Positions 48,797 through 59,806 of a stretch of DNA of 64,000 nt are shown here, piece after piece. The stretch's first letter is position 1; each line of letters starts with the position of its first letter. The notes beneath the pieces are model-generated. The model ran no database searches and had not been told where the DNA came from. It saw only the letters and a list, made by a program, of their open reading frames with translations. Location: NCBI GenBank assembly GCA_037176705.1, contig CM073886.1, positions 91,919,501 to 91,983,500 of the forward strand, read 5' to 3'. Position numbers and translations under genes: made by a program. The stretch is from Molossus alvarezi. Lineage: Eukaryota > Chordata > Mammalia > Chiroptera > Molossidae.

Positions 48797-49047
48797 GCCC
48801 TGGCCAGTTTGGCTCAGTGGTTAGAGCGTCGGCCTGCGGTCCAGAGAGGCCCAGGTTCGGTTCCCGCTAAGGGCACGTACCTTGGTTGCAGTTTTGTCCC
48901 CAGCCCTGGTTGGGTCGTGAGGGAGGCAGCCACTCGATGTGTCCCTTCTACATCAGTGTTTCTCTCTCTCTCTTCCTCTCTCTCCCTCCCACTTTATCTG
49001 AACAAAAAATGGAAAAATGTCCTCAGGTGAGGATAAAAAAAATCAAT
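48797..49047 (+). mobile_element. Ves SINE in the HAL1 5' UTR
   Basis: GCCCTGGCCAGTTTGGCTCA head, GGCAGCCACTCGATGTGTCC, CTTTATCTGAACAAAAAATG and a GTCCTCAGGTGAGGATAAAA tail. CAGGAGGGA flanks it at 48788-48796 and 49048-49056. The 95- and 65-codon frames over it are artefacts. Confidence 0.97.
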
Positions 49048-49056
49048 CAGGAGGGA

Positions 49057-50244
49057 TACCTCGGCTGTGAAAGTCCTCTCTGAGGAGTGAGGGGTCCCCC
49101 TCCCAAACCAGGCGCCCTGCTCAGGGTCCCAGTGCTAGGAAGAGAAGTCCCCATAACTTCTGGCTGTAAAACCAGCGGGAACTGAGGCTGAGGCTGCTGA
49201 AGCCCCAGGCAGCTCCTCTTAAAGGGCCTGCGCACAGATTTACTCAGATCCGCACCCTCCAGGCTCCGGCATGGGGGAGGCAGCTCGAAAGGTACCAGAG
49301 ACATACAGGGAAGAACTGAGCTGTTTGGCATTGGGGTAAGGGCTGGAGAGGCGGCTTTATCCTGGACAGACACACTGTCAGAGGCCTTTGTTCTTTGGTG
49401 ATCCCTTCCCTCATAGGGCAGGCAGACAGCTGCCATATCTGGGACTCCAGCAACCTGGCTCACACTGTTTGCCCCGCCCTGGTGATTTCCTGCGGCCCTG
49501 CCCCACCCAACTTTAGGTCTACCCAAACTATTGCCAGGTGCTTTACCAAAGGAATGGCCTGTCCCGAATCCTGCTTCAGATTTTCTTAAATTCTTTCAAA
49601 CAAGAAGCATCTGGTTTCAGCGAACCCCATACTTCTCGTTAAGTGGCCCCAGCCCTAGCATTAGAAGCAGCCAGCCTTGGTCAACAACTTGGCTTTTCCT
49701 GGGCACCTCCAAGCCCAGCACAAGAAGCAGCCATCTGCTTGTTTTTGGTGGCTCTGGGTAGAACACCAGGCAGTGGTTGACCTGGCCCCAGAGCCAGCAT
49801 ACCCAGTGGACAGCTTCAGAACACTGCAAAGCACTACCACTTAACCACCTCCACAAGTGACACACTCAAGGAATGGACTCCACAATGGACACACTCAAGG
49901 GAGAGCCCTGCTGAAGTAAGTCTTGCTTTGTGTGGTGGGTCCCTGCACAGATGATCATCCAAGGTAGCCAGAGGTTGGTAGATAGTGGGCACAGCCAGTC
50001 CTTGCAGCTGATCAGCCTGAGTAAAACCCTCTCGTTGATGTGCCAACAGCAATCAAGGCTCAATTACAACAGAAGGGTGTAAAGTCCACACAAAGGGTGC
50101 ACCTCGAGGGTCCAGCTGGGAAATCGGGAAGGCTGTGCCACTGGACCTACAGGACACCTACTACAATAGGCCACCCTAGAAAGCCCAGGAGACATAGAAA
50201 CTCTACCTAATACATAGAAACAAACACAGGGAGGCAGCCAAAAT
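49057..50244 (+). promoter_or_regulatory. HAL1 5' UTR, probable internal promoter region
   Basis: GC-richer than the surroundings, lying between the element's start and ORF1. In L1-type elements this part carries the internal Pol II promoter; activity here is inferred from position only. The antisense frame of 159 codons at 49047-49526 shows no known domain. Confidence 0.5.
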
Positions 50245-50537
50245 GAGGAGACAAAGAAACAGGTCACAAATAAAGGACAGAACAAAACTCCAGGAAAAGA
50301 ACTAAGTGAAATGGAGATAAGCAACCTAACAGATGCAGAGTTCAAAACACTACTTACAAAGATGCTCAATGAACTTAGTGAGAACTTCAATAAACTTAGT
50401 GATGGCCTCAAAAGCATAAAAAAGGACCAGTCAGAAATGAAGGAGGCACTAACTGAAATAAACAATAATGTACAGAGATTCAACAGTAAAGTAGGTAAAG
50501 CCAAGAAGCAAACCATCGATTTGGAATATAAGGAAGC

Positions 50538-50568
<31 letters not shown>

Positions 50569-51162
50569 CCACCCAATCAGAACAGCAAAAAGAAGAAAGA
50601 ATCCACAAAATGAGGATAGTGTAAGGAGACTCTGGGACAACTTCAATATACCAACATTCACATATTGGGGGTACCAGAAGGCAAAGAAAGAGAACAAAAA
50701 ATTGAACATTTATTTGAAACAATAATGACAGAATAGTTCCCTAACTTGGTGAAGGAAACAGACATACAAGTCCAGGAAGCACAGAGAGTCCCAAACAAGA
50801 TGAACCCCAAGAGGTCCACACCAAAATACATCATAATCAAAATGCAAAAGGTTCAAGACAAAGAGAGAATCTTATAAGCAGCAAGAGAAAAGTAGTTAGT
50901 TACCTACAAGGGAGTTCTCATAAGGCTGTCAGCTGATTTCTCAAAAGAAACTTTGCAGGCCAGAAGGGAGTGGCAAGAAATATTCAGAGTGATGAAAAGC
51001 AAAACCCTACAACCAAGATTACTCTATCCTGCAAAGCTATCATTTAGAATCGATGGCCATACGAAGAGTTTCCCAGACAAGAAAAAGCTAAAGGAGTTTA
51101 TCACCACCAAACCATTATTATATGAAATGTTAAAGGGTCTTCTTGAAGAAAAAGAAGATTAA
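50245..51162 (+). pseudogene. HAL1 ORF1 remnant (L1 ORF1p-like RNA-binding protein)
   Basis: L1 ORF1p is the trimeric nucleic-acid chaperone of L1 particles. An initial ATG (50245) opens 20 codons and stops at TAA (about 50305). The original frame resumes at 50311 as 100 residues of coiled coil (LSENFNKLSDGLKSIKKDQS). RRM-like text follows with stops (TAG at about 50734, TAA at about 50875). The C-terminal domain is open at 50953-51162 (ARREWQEIFRVMKSK, QPRLLYPAKLSF). It therefore has at least one early frameshift and internal stops, and cannot make a full protein. Confidence 0.88.
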
Positions 51163-51342
51163 AAATATGAACAAACAAAATGGCAATAAATATGTATCTA
51201 TTGGCAATTGAATCTACAAACAAAATGAAGATCAGACCAGAAACATTCTCATAGATACAGAGAACATTTTGTTGGTTGCCAGATGGGAGGGGTGTTGGGG
51301 GAATGGGTGAAAAAGGTGAAGGGATTAAGAAGTACAAATTGG

Positions 51343-51586
51343 GCCCTGGCCGGTTTGGCTCAGCGGTTGGAGTGTCTGCCTGCGGTACAGAGAGACCCGG
51401 GTTCGGTTTCCGATAAGGGCACGTACCTCGGTTGCAGTTGTCCCCGGCCCTGGTTGGTCGTACGGGTGGCAGCCACTCGATGTGTCCCTTTACATCGATA
51501 TTTCTCTCTCTCTCTCTTCCTCTCTCTCCCTCCCACTCTATCTGAACAAAAAATGGAAAAATGTCCTCGGGTGAGGATAAAAAAAA
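51343..51586 (+). mobile_element. Ves SINE in the HAL1 3' UTR, perfect 16-bp target duplication
   Basis: Near-consensus copy (CCCTGGCCGGTTTGGCTCAG to GTCCTCGGGTGAGGATAAAA). AAGAAGTACAAATTGG occurs at 51327-51342 and 51587-51602. Its low divergence and intact duplication suggest a fairly recent insertion. Confidence 0.98.
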
Positions 51587-51796
51587 AAGAAGTACAAATT
51601 GGTTGTTAGACTGACAAACCTCAAAGGGAAGGGGGATTATGGGGTGGGAAGAAATAAACCAAAGAATTTATATGCATATATGCATAACCAATGGACACAG
51701 ACAACAGTGTGGGGAAAGGCTGGAGGGGGACGATGAGATTATTAGGGGAAAAAGAAGGAACATCTGTAATATATCCAACAATAAAGATAAGTTTTA

Positions 51797-51812
51797 AAAA
51801 ATTAAGTAAAAA
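51797..51812 (+). repeat. Right target-site duplication of the HAL1
   Basis: Exact copy of 48543-48558. Confidence 0.95.
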
Positions 51813-53146
51813 ATAAATTATAAGAAATATAAAATTATGTGAATCTTTATGAACAGATGGGTTATGAACATGATTAGACAAAGAAATTCTGAAAAGAAAA
51901 ATATTATTCCAGAAATAAGAAATACTACCATAAATGAAAAACAATCAGTCATAAACAATTTAATTATATTAATGAAGTAATGATTCCAACATATTGGAAT
52001 ATATTATTTTATATATACAGGTGGGGTATATATTTTATACTGGAACATACTATTTGAACTTTTGAAAAAAAAAAATAATCTTAAAGTACATCAGTAATAT
52101 CATTATTAACTCAGGAGTGTATTTTCTTATAAGTTTTTCCTGCAGCTGGAGCAGCCCTTTCTGAAACTACATTAATGGGCAGTGGTGAAGAGAGTATGAA
52201 CCAATGTTAAATATTTTCCTCTGACATTTTTATCTTCATATAATCTCATCTCTTGTTTAATATTTCAAGATCTTTTTAAACAACCTGTTTTTAAAGGAAC
52301 TGTAAATGTTTTACTGAAATTATGTTGTAATTTTGAAAGTATTTCTAGTTTGTACTCACCTTTATTTATTTATTTTTTTGTTTTCATCATGTGTAGACAG
52401 AGATTTTCATGAAGTATTACTAACATCAGTTTCAATACAGTCATGTGTATATTCTATTTGTTCAGAAATCTTTGAACTGGAGTAAGAATTCTTTCAATAC
52501 AAGATTTTCTCTGTGCATAGCTTTCAACCCTCCTCTCTACCTTGTGGAAGATGAGGAAGGTTATAGAAGAGTACTTTAAAAAAGTGTAGGAGTGTAACTG
52601 TTCAATTTTAATTTTAGTGAAGCACATAACTCTCTGGATATATCTCAGGATATAAATGATTTCTTCAGGTTGTTTAAAAGGACAAAACAATGGCATCACA
52701 CCAAGAGAAGTATGATATGTTAGGAAATAAAAATAGCATGGTATACAAGAACAACAAAAATTTGCATGATGGTCACGAAGCATCAACAGCTGGGAGTCTC
52801 ATCAGACCATGGATAGAAAGGTTACACAGAAAGTCATAGAATCATGTCCCCATGAGAGACTTCATACCTACTCAGCTATTCCCAGGACACTAGGACTAAC
52901 CCACAGAATGAGTCAAACCACCTACCCTGATCATGCAGAATAAATTGGGAGTGGGGAAGTGTTTGAAGTTGGAAAGCACATGGTAAAGGTTTGCATTTCA
53001 AAATCACCAAAGAAAGTATAAAAGGAAACAATTACCATACTACTCAGTGGACTAGCATTTATGCCTAGGATATAACATTTATGACTAAGGATCAACAGCA
53101 TTTCAAAAGCCTCCTTGTCAGTCAGGTTTTACAAAATTTTGTATTA
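51813..53146. other. Unannotated AT-rich sequence
   Basis: No supported gene or confident repeat. The 110-codon minus frame at 52454-52786 has no recognised domain. Confidence 0.5.
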
Positions 53147-53330
53147 TCCAGTCAGTGTGGCTCAGTGGATTGAGTGATGTCCCATACACCAAGAGGTCAC
53201 AGGTTTGATTCCTGGTCAGGGCAAATGACTGGGTTGTGGGCTCGATACCCAGTAGACCAATTGATGTATATCTCTCTCATCGATGTTTCTATCTCTCTCT
53301 CTCTCTCCTTCTAAAATCAATAAAAACATA
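53147..53330 (+). mobile_element. Ves-type SINE, older subfamily
   Basis: TATCCAGTCAGTGTGGCTCA, GGTTTGATTCCTGGTCAGGG (B-box region), CTCATCGATGTTTCTATCTC and a TTCTAAAATCAATAAAAACA tail. No clean target duplication seen. Confidence 0.9.
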
Positions 53331-53975
53331 TTTAAAAATAAAACTCTGTGTGTGTATATAAACAATAAGTAGGAGAATTATTTTTAACTTAGGGAAGAAT
53401 TTATTGAAGCACTTGGAACTTCATGTATGGAATTAGAAATAGACTCTTACCACTGGGTATGTGGGGAGGATAAGATCTATTCTGGAAATTGAAGCATTAA
53501 TGGAATTAATGTTATTCAGAGTTGTATTATTCCAGTTCATATATAGATGTATTTCTAGAATAATACCAAATTCTTCTAGTCTTTTCACATCTTTTAAAAT
53601 ACTTATATGTCTCTATTTATAGTTTATTTCAGTTTTTATTCATATAATGGTACTTTTATATGACTGTTCCAACTTCCAAGTTCCAAGACTGCAATGATGT
53701 TTATACTTCCCTTCATCATGTCACATCACTTTTATCAATCCACAATTGTCTGCTGATTGTTACCTTTTTTTTTCTTGACCATTGCTTGGAAATTAGTGGA
53801 GCTGCTGTTTTTTAAACTTGGATTTTAATATCCAGGGTGTTAATGCACTTTGACACTTTTGCAGTCTCTCAAGCACATTTGCACTTTCTTGTCTTTGTCA
53901 CCCATTGTGGATTAAGTGTTGATCAGAAAACAAAATAGTGACAGAAAGTGAGGCCACTATAGTGTAAGCAAATGC
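53331..53975. other. Unannotated sequence
   Basis: No supported gene or repeat. Confidence 0.5.
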
Positions 53976-53990
53976 AAGAGTGAGCTTCAG

Positions 53991-54235
53991 CCCTGGCCGG
54001 TTTGGCTCAGCGGTTAAAGCGTCGGCCTGCGGTCCGGAGAGACCCGGGTTCGGTTCCCGCTAAGGGCATGTACCTCGGTTGCAGTTTGTCCCCGGCCCTG
54101 GTTGGTCGTGCGGGTGGCAGCCACTTGATGTGTCCCTTTCACATCGATGTTTCTCTCTCTCTCTCTCTCTCTCTCTCCTGCTCTATCTGAACAAAGAATG
54201 AAAAAGTGTCCTCGGGTGAGGATAAAAAAAAAAAA
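53991..54235 (+). mobile_element. Ves SINE, best-preserved copy in the window
   Basis: Reference copy for the family here. It has a tRNA-related head with A-box TGGCTCAGCGG (54003-54013) and B-box-like GGTTCGGTTCC (54047-54057), which together are the internal Pol III promoter. A unique body (GGCAGCCACTTGATGTGTCC), a (CT)n block, TATCTGAACAAAGAATG and a GTCCTCGGGTGAGGATAAAA tail follow. AAGAGTGAGCTTCAG flanks it at 53976-53990 and 54236-54250, a perfect 15-bp target duplication. Ves SINEs encode no protein and rely on L1 enzymes. Confidence 0.98.
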
Positions 54236-54521
54236 AAGAGTGAGCTTCAGTTCAGCTGAGAAGAAATTGTGATGCCTCAGTTCTCAATGGCAGAGGGCAT
54301 TCACCCATATTGGCTCTGCTGTACAGCTTCAGTGATCATGAGAACTATCTATCTGAACTTCACTGCTAATCTTGCAGTGGTTTTGCATATTTAAATATAA
54401 AAATATTTGAGAGAAATCACAGTATAATAAGTCAACACTGAATAGAGGGTTGCTCCAAGAGGAAGCATGCCAAATATGACTTGTAAAGGTCACCCAATAC
54501 AGTGGTCAGATGACTTTTTAA

Positions 54522-54736
54522 AAAAAATAAGTTTTATTAGTTTTTATGGAGGGAGAGGAAAGGAGAGAGATAGAAACATCGATGTGAGAGAGAAACATTG
54601 ATCAGCTGCCTCCTGCACTCCCTCTACTGGGGATCGAGCCTGTAAACCAGGCATGTGCCCTGACCAGGAATTGAACCAGGACCTCTCAGTCCATGGTACG
54701 ATACTCAATCCACTGAGTCACATCAGCCAGGCTCAA
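54522..54736 (-). mobile_element. Ves-type SINE with 12-bp target duplication
   Basis: Older subfamily in reverse: GAAACATCGATGTGAGAGAG, CAGCTGCCTCCTGCACTCCC, CCTGACCAGGAATTGAACCA, ACATCAGCCAGGCT. ATGACTTTTTAA flanks it at 54510-54521 and 54737-54748. Confidence 0.95.
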
Positions 54737-54748
54737 ATGACTTTTTAA

Positions 54749-55139
54749 TTTCTCTTTCAAGGAATTTTTGAAACCCAAGATCCTGTGTTATAGGAGCATT
54801 ATTTCTGTTGTGCTAGATCGCACTTTTTCCGCCCTGCTCAATATTTCATGGCCTTTTTTGTTTTTTTTCTGCCAAGGCTATTCCAAGGCAGGAATGTGCT
54901 CCTTTGATAAATATTTTCTAATCACTTATTATGTGTGAGGTAGTGTTCTTCGCCTTAAATACTATTGCATCTGAAAGAAGGGATCGTTTACATGTTACAT
55001 TTACTTTGTGAACAGATTTCTCTGTGTGGGATGGACTGGGGAGACATTTTGCTTCCTGGACATCACATTCTCCCTGACAAGGCTTAGGATCTGACTGCTT
55101 TAAAAACAACAACAACAAAAAAAAAAAAAACTGTGTTTT
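54749..55139. other. Unannotated sequence
   Basis: No supported gene. It ends in a CAA/A-rich run (55106-55130). Confidence 0.5.
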
Positions 55140-55195
55140 TTAATTAAATGCATTGGGGTGACATTGGTTAGTAAGATCATATAGGTTTTAAGGAT
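55140..55195 (-). mobile_element. L1 3' end fragment, antisense
   Basis: AATTAAATGCATTGGGGTGA, CATTGGTTAGTAAGATCATA: reverse complement of the same L1 3' terminus seen in sense at 7066-7158. Very short. Confidence 0.6.
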
Positions 55196-55969
55196 CTTAC
55201 TATTTCGCCTGTTAGCAAGTGGTGCACTCTGGTGAAACTGACTTCCTTCATACTGCTCTACCTAGATCAAAGAGAGCAGAACCTTTTAAAGATGTATTCT
55301 CCACTTGGAATGGAGTGAACTGAACCTATGTAGCTTGCAAATGTCCCCCACAATGCCTAAAATCTGATAAACAGGGTACACTTGTTATTCCTTAGCTATC
55401 TGTTAAGACATAAAGATAGGCTTGCAAATGACAAGCAGTATGCACACAGGACACATCAGAATTTTCAGAAACCTGTGCTTTGTGTGGAGGACATGGTTCC
55501 AGCCCAGTCTTGTGCTTGCATTGTTTTGTTTCTAGTTTCTCTAAGTGTTACAGCAGGTGGGAAATCTTCAAATAGCAAGATTTTGTTAAGAACATGATCA
55601 ACTTACACAAGTCATGGGGTAACATAATGCTTTAAAAGGGCACCTTTTCCCCCCAGTATTGAGTCTTTAAGTCTTACATATTTTACGTATTTTAAAGGAA
55701 TACTATGTTCATAATATTAGTATAATATCAAATGAAAACTCAGTTTTAGAGGCAGGTGTTATAAGATATTGATATGCATTACATGAGCTCCCCAAAATGG
55801 CTGTTAAATTTATTCTATTTGAATTTGCCTGTGAGTATTCTATTTGATTATATTGCTTGTGGATAAGGGATGTCAAGGAAAAATGTAAATTAAAATTATC
55901 TGACCAAAAATGTGTGTTTGTTTCTTTTTCAGAATGACAGAGAACTCAAAGATGTTTAGTTGAGGGATA
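55196..55969. other. Unannotated sequence
   Basis: No supported gene or repeat. Confidence 0.5.
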
Positions 55970-55979
55970 CTGCATTTGT

Positions 55980-56272
55980 GTATGTATGTATGTATGTATG
56001 TATGTATGTATGTATGTATGTATTTATTTATTTTTTATCTTCACCCAAGGAGATTTTTTCATTTTTTGTTTAGATAGAGCGGGAAGGAGAGAGAGGAAGA
56101 GAGAGAGAGAAACATCAACGTGAAAGGTACACATCGAGTGGCTGCCACCCGCATGACCCAACCAGGGTCAGGGACAAACTGCAACCAAAGTACATGCCCT
56201 TAGCGGGAACTGAACCCGGGTCTCTCTGGACTGCAGGCCGACGCTCTGACCGCTGAGACAAAATGGCCAGGG
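55980..56272 (-). mobile_element. Ves SINE with tail expanded to a (TATG)n microsatellite
   Basis: Reverse-complement Ves from TATCTTCACCCAAGGAGATT to GACAAAATGGCCAGGGC. Its A-rich tail has turned into about 10 units of TATG (55981-56021). CTGCATTTGT flanks the whole at 55970-55979 and 56273-56282. Confidence 0.95.
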
Positions 56273-56293
56273 CTGCATTTGTATATTTGAATT

Positions 56294-56478
56294 TGTATTT
56301 TGGCTCTTTCTGGGTAGCTCAGTTGTTTAGAGCATTGTCCAGATATGCTAAGGTTGTGGATTTAAACTCTGGTCAGGGCACATACAAGAATCAACCAATA
56401 AATGCATAAATAAATGGAATAACAAATTAATATATATAAATATATATCTCATATCAATAAATAAAATAAAATAAATAA
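56294..56478 (+). mobile_element. Bat SINE, divergent Ves-related subfamily
   Basis: A CTGGGTAGCTCAGTTGTTTA head, CTCTGGTCAGGGCACATACA, then AGAATCAACCAATAAATGCA and a TA-rich tail. This lacks the (CT)n body of typical Ves copies. ATTTGAATT flanks it at 56285-56293 and 56479-56487. Confidence 0.8.
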
Positions 56479-56725
56479 ATTTGAATTCTGTCCAATTTTA
56501 ACATATTCCTCACCCTGTGATACCCAGTAATGACTATGAAAAAGCCCTGATTGCTTCCTTCTAAAATAATAATTACAAATTATGTTATGCAATTTATTTA
56601 GTATTTATTTAATTGTTGAATTATCAGCACATTGTATGCCTTTTGGCATTTTCACTGCTGATTAATACCTCTCTCTCTGGAAAGAGGTGGGAAAATGTAA
56701 AGTTATGAATAAAATTCTCTCTTTT

Positions 56726-56741
56726 TTGTTGATAGCATTGG

Positions 56742-56775
<34 letters not shown>

Positions 56776-56840
56776 CTCTCTGTCTCTCTCTTTTGTCTCT
56801 TTGTTGTTGATAGCATTGGCTCCATGTGTATGTTGTGTAT

Positions 56841-56875
<35 letters not shown>

Positions 56876-56907
56876 CTGTCTCTCTCTTTGTTGTTGATAA
56901 CATTGGC
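56726..56907. repeat. Compound minisatellite with (TG)n and (CT)n
   Basis: Three copies of the 17-mer TTGTTGATAGCATTGGC (third with one change) at 56726, 56804 and 56891, each followed or preceded by (TG)n and TCTCTCTC runs; periods are 78 and 87 bp. It accounts for the 94-111-codon frames here (Cys/Val and His/Thr repeats). Confidence 0.93.
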
Positions 56908-57744
56908 AAGAGAGTTGGAAAAGGTTGTGCTGGCCTCTGACCACTATCTTGTCCATCAGAACAGAAGTTAGAGTCTCTTAAAATGGGACGAATGCAGAAG
57001 AAAGAAGAGCAGAAAGTAAGAAAGCAGGTGGGTACCATCTGTTATCAGCACTGGGTTTACTTATTGAGTGTATGGTTTGATTGCTTATGCAGTCTGACTT
57101 TGGGGGGGCATTCCTCAACATCTCTTTCTATAGCTAAATATATGTACTGTATCTACTTATTATTGCTTAACAAAAAGTTTTAAAGACTTATTTCACAACC
57201 AGAAATAAGGCTAAAATCTCTTGGGATCATAACAATGGCACAAATGTGGTCTAAAGGGAAAATTATTACGCAACCAGGATTCTTTCCTTAGGATTGATAC
57301 TGGGGGGGGGGGGGCTTATTTTAGGATTGAAAGGAGAAAAATGAAAGGATGTACATATTTTAAGGAATGAGGATATAATAATATCAAATCTAGAAGGTGA
57401 AGGGGCATAGAAAAAAGAAATAAGGCAAATAAGTATTTTCATAATTTGTTCAGGACCAGTTTTATCCATCAGCTTAAGTGACCTAGAAAGAAAACGACTT
57501 CCCCTAGAGTTCTGATTGTCATAATATTTGAAATATATTTTAAGCATAAGTTCTAATCATATATTAGATGTGTAGATTTTCTTAAGTTTGTTCATTTACC
57601 TTCCTAGTTTGAAAAGAAATAAACTTATTAAAAATCATCCTTTTAAGAAGTTCTACCACCAAGCAGAAGTGCTTGTTTCTCCTATTATATTCTCTTCAGA
57701 CATTGCTTGCATGTATCCTATTTGATATTGTAGAGATTGGAGAC
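56908..57744. other. Unannotated sequence with a poly-G run
   Basis: No supported gene. A run of G (57302-57314) is the only low-complexity feature. Confidence 0.5.
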
Positions 57745-58225
57745 AGACTTACATGATAGTAAGAACATGAACTTTAGAAATAATTAGTTTTGATTACTAA
57801 CTTTGTCATTTGTAAGTTGTGTAATTTTGGACATATTTCTTTTTTTTTTCTTTCATCCTCACCCGAGGATATTTTTCCATTTTTTGTTCAGGTAGAGTGG
57901 GAGGGAGAGAGAGGAACAGAGAGAGAGAGAAACATCGATGTGAAAGGAACACATCGAGTGGCTGCCACCCGCACAACCGACCAGGGCCGGGGACAAACTG
58001 CAACCGAGGTACGCGCCCTTAGCGGGAACCGAACCCGGGTCTCTCCGGACAGCAGGCCAACGCTCTAACCGCTGAGCCAAACCGGCCAGGGCTGGACATA
58101 TTTCTTAACTTATCTCTCACTCAGTTTTTTTATCTGTAAATTGGTGATAATAATACCAATTTAAACTAGGCCATATCTGCAAAGCACTTTGCACAAGCCT
58201 GTCATATTTTAAACACTCAGTAAAT
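57745..58225 (-). mobile_element. MIR split by a Ves SINE
   Basis: Antisense MIR: TTGTCATTTGTAAGTTGTGT before the SINE, CTCAGTTTTTTTATCTGTAA and GCAAAGCACTTTGCACAAGC after it. Confidence 0.78.
57842..58092 (-). mobile_element. Ves SINE inside MIR, perfect 14-bp target duplication
   Basis: Near-consensus copy in reverse (CATCCTCACCCGAGGATATT to CAAACCGGCCAGGGC). TGGACATATTTCTT occurs at 57828-57841 and 58093-58106. Confidence 0.98.
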
Positions 58226-58432
58226 GAACAAGAGCCTTGCGGTCAATAATGGTTATGGTGGTCATGATGAATTCTAAGTATTTTAAACCAGTAGGTATAA
58301 GATTCTCAAATTAGAGGACTATGTCTTAGCTGTTTTTATGTGCTTTGAATAAAAGATCAACATTGCACATAGTACAGATATGTATATTTAATTAGTTGAG
58401 TAGAAAATGTAGAATCTTAAAATAATTGGAGA

Positions 58433-58665
58433 CTGTTTTTAAAAATCTTTATTGTTGAAAGTATTACAGATACCCTCCTCTTTTCCCCCATTGACTTCCT
58501 CTTTCCTGCTCCAACCTCCTCCTGCTTTCCCCAAACTATTGTCTGTGCATATAAGCATACAAGTTCTTTGGTTTATCTCTTCCCTCTTTCCATCCTCCAG
58601 CCTCCTTCCCTCTGAGGTTTGTCAGTATGTTCCCTACTTCCATGTCTCTGGAGACAGATTTTTTA
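58433..58665 (-). mobile_element. L1 3' UTR fragment, antisense
   Basis: ATCTTTATTGTTGAAAGTAT, a C-rich stretch, CTATTGTCTGTGCATATAAG, TCTTTGGTTTATCTCTTCCC: antisense of the L1/HAL1 3' UTR present at 29600-29763 and 51600-51796. Confidence 0.85.
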
Positions 58666-58984
58666 AGTTAATAAAGAAATATAATAATGGAATATTAGCA
58701 AACAAATGTAGTTGGGTTGAAATATATAACTTTAGTTGCTAATAAATTATTAGCAAAAAGAGTTCCTTTGGAAACCTGATTTATTAATAAGATAAAAAAG
58801 ATTGAAATTGGCAAGTTAAATGATACGAAACAGCTTGTCTAAGGTGCTTGAAAATAGTTCTCATAAAGTAGATTAAAAGTAATTTGTATATATTTTTTAT
58901 GTCAGCAAACTTTTTTATTTTTATTTCATTCAGTAGATATTAAGGATCACATTAACAAAAATCAGAAGAGGTTTGGTAAACATT
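58666..58984. other. Unannotated sequence
   Basis: No supported gene or repeat. Confidence 0.5.
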
Positions 58985-59201
58985 TTTTGAAATATGTTTT
59001 TATTTCTTTTTTATAGAGAGAGAAAGGGAGAGAGAGATAGAAACATCAATGTGAGAGAGAAACACTGATTGGCTGCCTCCTGCACAACCCCTATTGGGGA
59101 TCCAGCCTGCAACCCAGGCATGTGCCCTGACCAGGAATTGAACTTGAATCTCTCAGTCAATGGGTTGACTCTCAATCCACTGAGTCACACCAGCTGAGCT
59201 G
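58985..59201 (-). mobile_element. Ves-type SINE, older subfamily
   Basis: GAAACATCAATGTGAGAGAG, GGCTGCCTCCTGCACAACCC, CCTGACCAGGAATTGAACTT, CACACCAGCTGAGC. GGTAAAC occurs just outside both ends. Confidence 0.92.
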
Positions 59202-59482
59202 GTAAACTTTTTAATATGAGTGGAAATTAAAGTAATTAAGGATTTTTTGTTTAAAATAATAGAAGATTATGGAGAAGAAATAGTATTAATCTTCAAATAT
59301 ATATGTAGAATGTTGATATGTGTGAAACAGTCAAAATTTGGGGAGGGGACGTGTAGGTGACAATCAATCCAACCCAAGAAAACTTGAAAAAGAAGAGGAA
59401 TGTTTTAGTTTATGTATTTGTAAACTGCAGGGAAGTACCTCTACTTTCATACTTGACTGGATATTTCAGGACCCAGTCACTT

Positions 59483-59745
59483 TTTCTTTCTTTTTATTTT
59501 TTATTGTTGACAGTAGTACAGGTGTCCCCCATTTACCCCCCTTTGTTCCCCTCCACCCACCTCCTGCCCCACCCCAGGCCTTCAGCAGATGATTGTCTGT
59601 GTCCATGGGCTATACATATGTGCATATAAATTCTTTGGTTAATCTCTTCCCATCCCTTTCACCCCTCTCCCCTCCTTTCTGAGATCTGTCAGTCTGTTCC
59701 ATGTATTCATGCTTCTGGACCTATTTTGTTCACCACTTCTTTTTT
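59483..59745 (-). mobile_element. L1 3' UTR fragment, antisense
   Basis: Better preserved than the copy at 58433: TTTATTGTTGACAGTAGTAC, CCATGGGCTATACATATGTG, AATTCTTTGGTTAATCTCTT. No ORF2 follows, so it is a short 5'-truncated insertion. Confidence 0.87.
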
Positions 59746-59806
59746 TTATGTTGGCCTCATTTCAAGAGAGGCTCTTGCTTCTCATGGGAAATATGGTGGT
59801 CAAGTC

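Larger units (their letters stand above)
48559..51796 (+). mobile_element. Structurally complete HAL1 (half-L1) retrotransposon with nested SINEs
   Basis: Starts GGACTTCTGGTCAAGATGGC, an L1-type 5' end. A GC-richer 5' UTR of about 1.2 kb follows, then a degraded ORF1 at about 50245-51162, and directly a G-rich 3' UTR ending in ACATCTGTAAT and ATCCAACAATAAAG with an A-rich tail. No ORF2 lies between ORF1 and the 3' UTR, which defines the HAL1 structure. A perfect 16-bp target duplication shows it inserted as one unit. Two Ves SINEs landed later; without them and their duplicated sites it is about 2.7 kb. Its 3' UTR resembles that of the L1 at 28645-29763, suggesting a shared tail recognised by L1 machinery. 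Confidence 0.88.

Noticed and set aside
49047..49526. 159-codon minus-strand open frame
   Set aside because: It lies antisense to the GC-rich 5' UTR of the HAL1 element, overlaps a SINE junction and shows no known domain; GC-rich DNA gives long chance frames.
50064..50576. 170-codon minus-strand open frame rich in Phe/Leu/Ser
   Set aside because: Antisense of the A-rich HAL1 ORF1 region; the hydrophobic look is the complement of Lys/Asn codons, not a membrane protein.
53991..54235. tRNA gene suggested by A- and B-box motifs
   Set aside because: The boxes belong to the tRNA-derived head of a Ves SINE; the cloverleaf is not complete and the element carries SINE body, tail and target duplications.
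56624..57038. Frames of 94-111 codons with His/Thr or Cys/Val repeats
   Set aside because: Translation of (TG)n/(CA)n and (CT)n tracts of the compound minisatellite.
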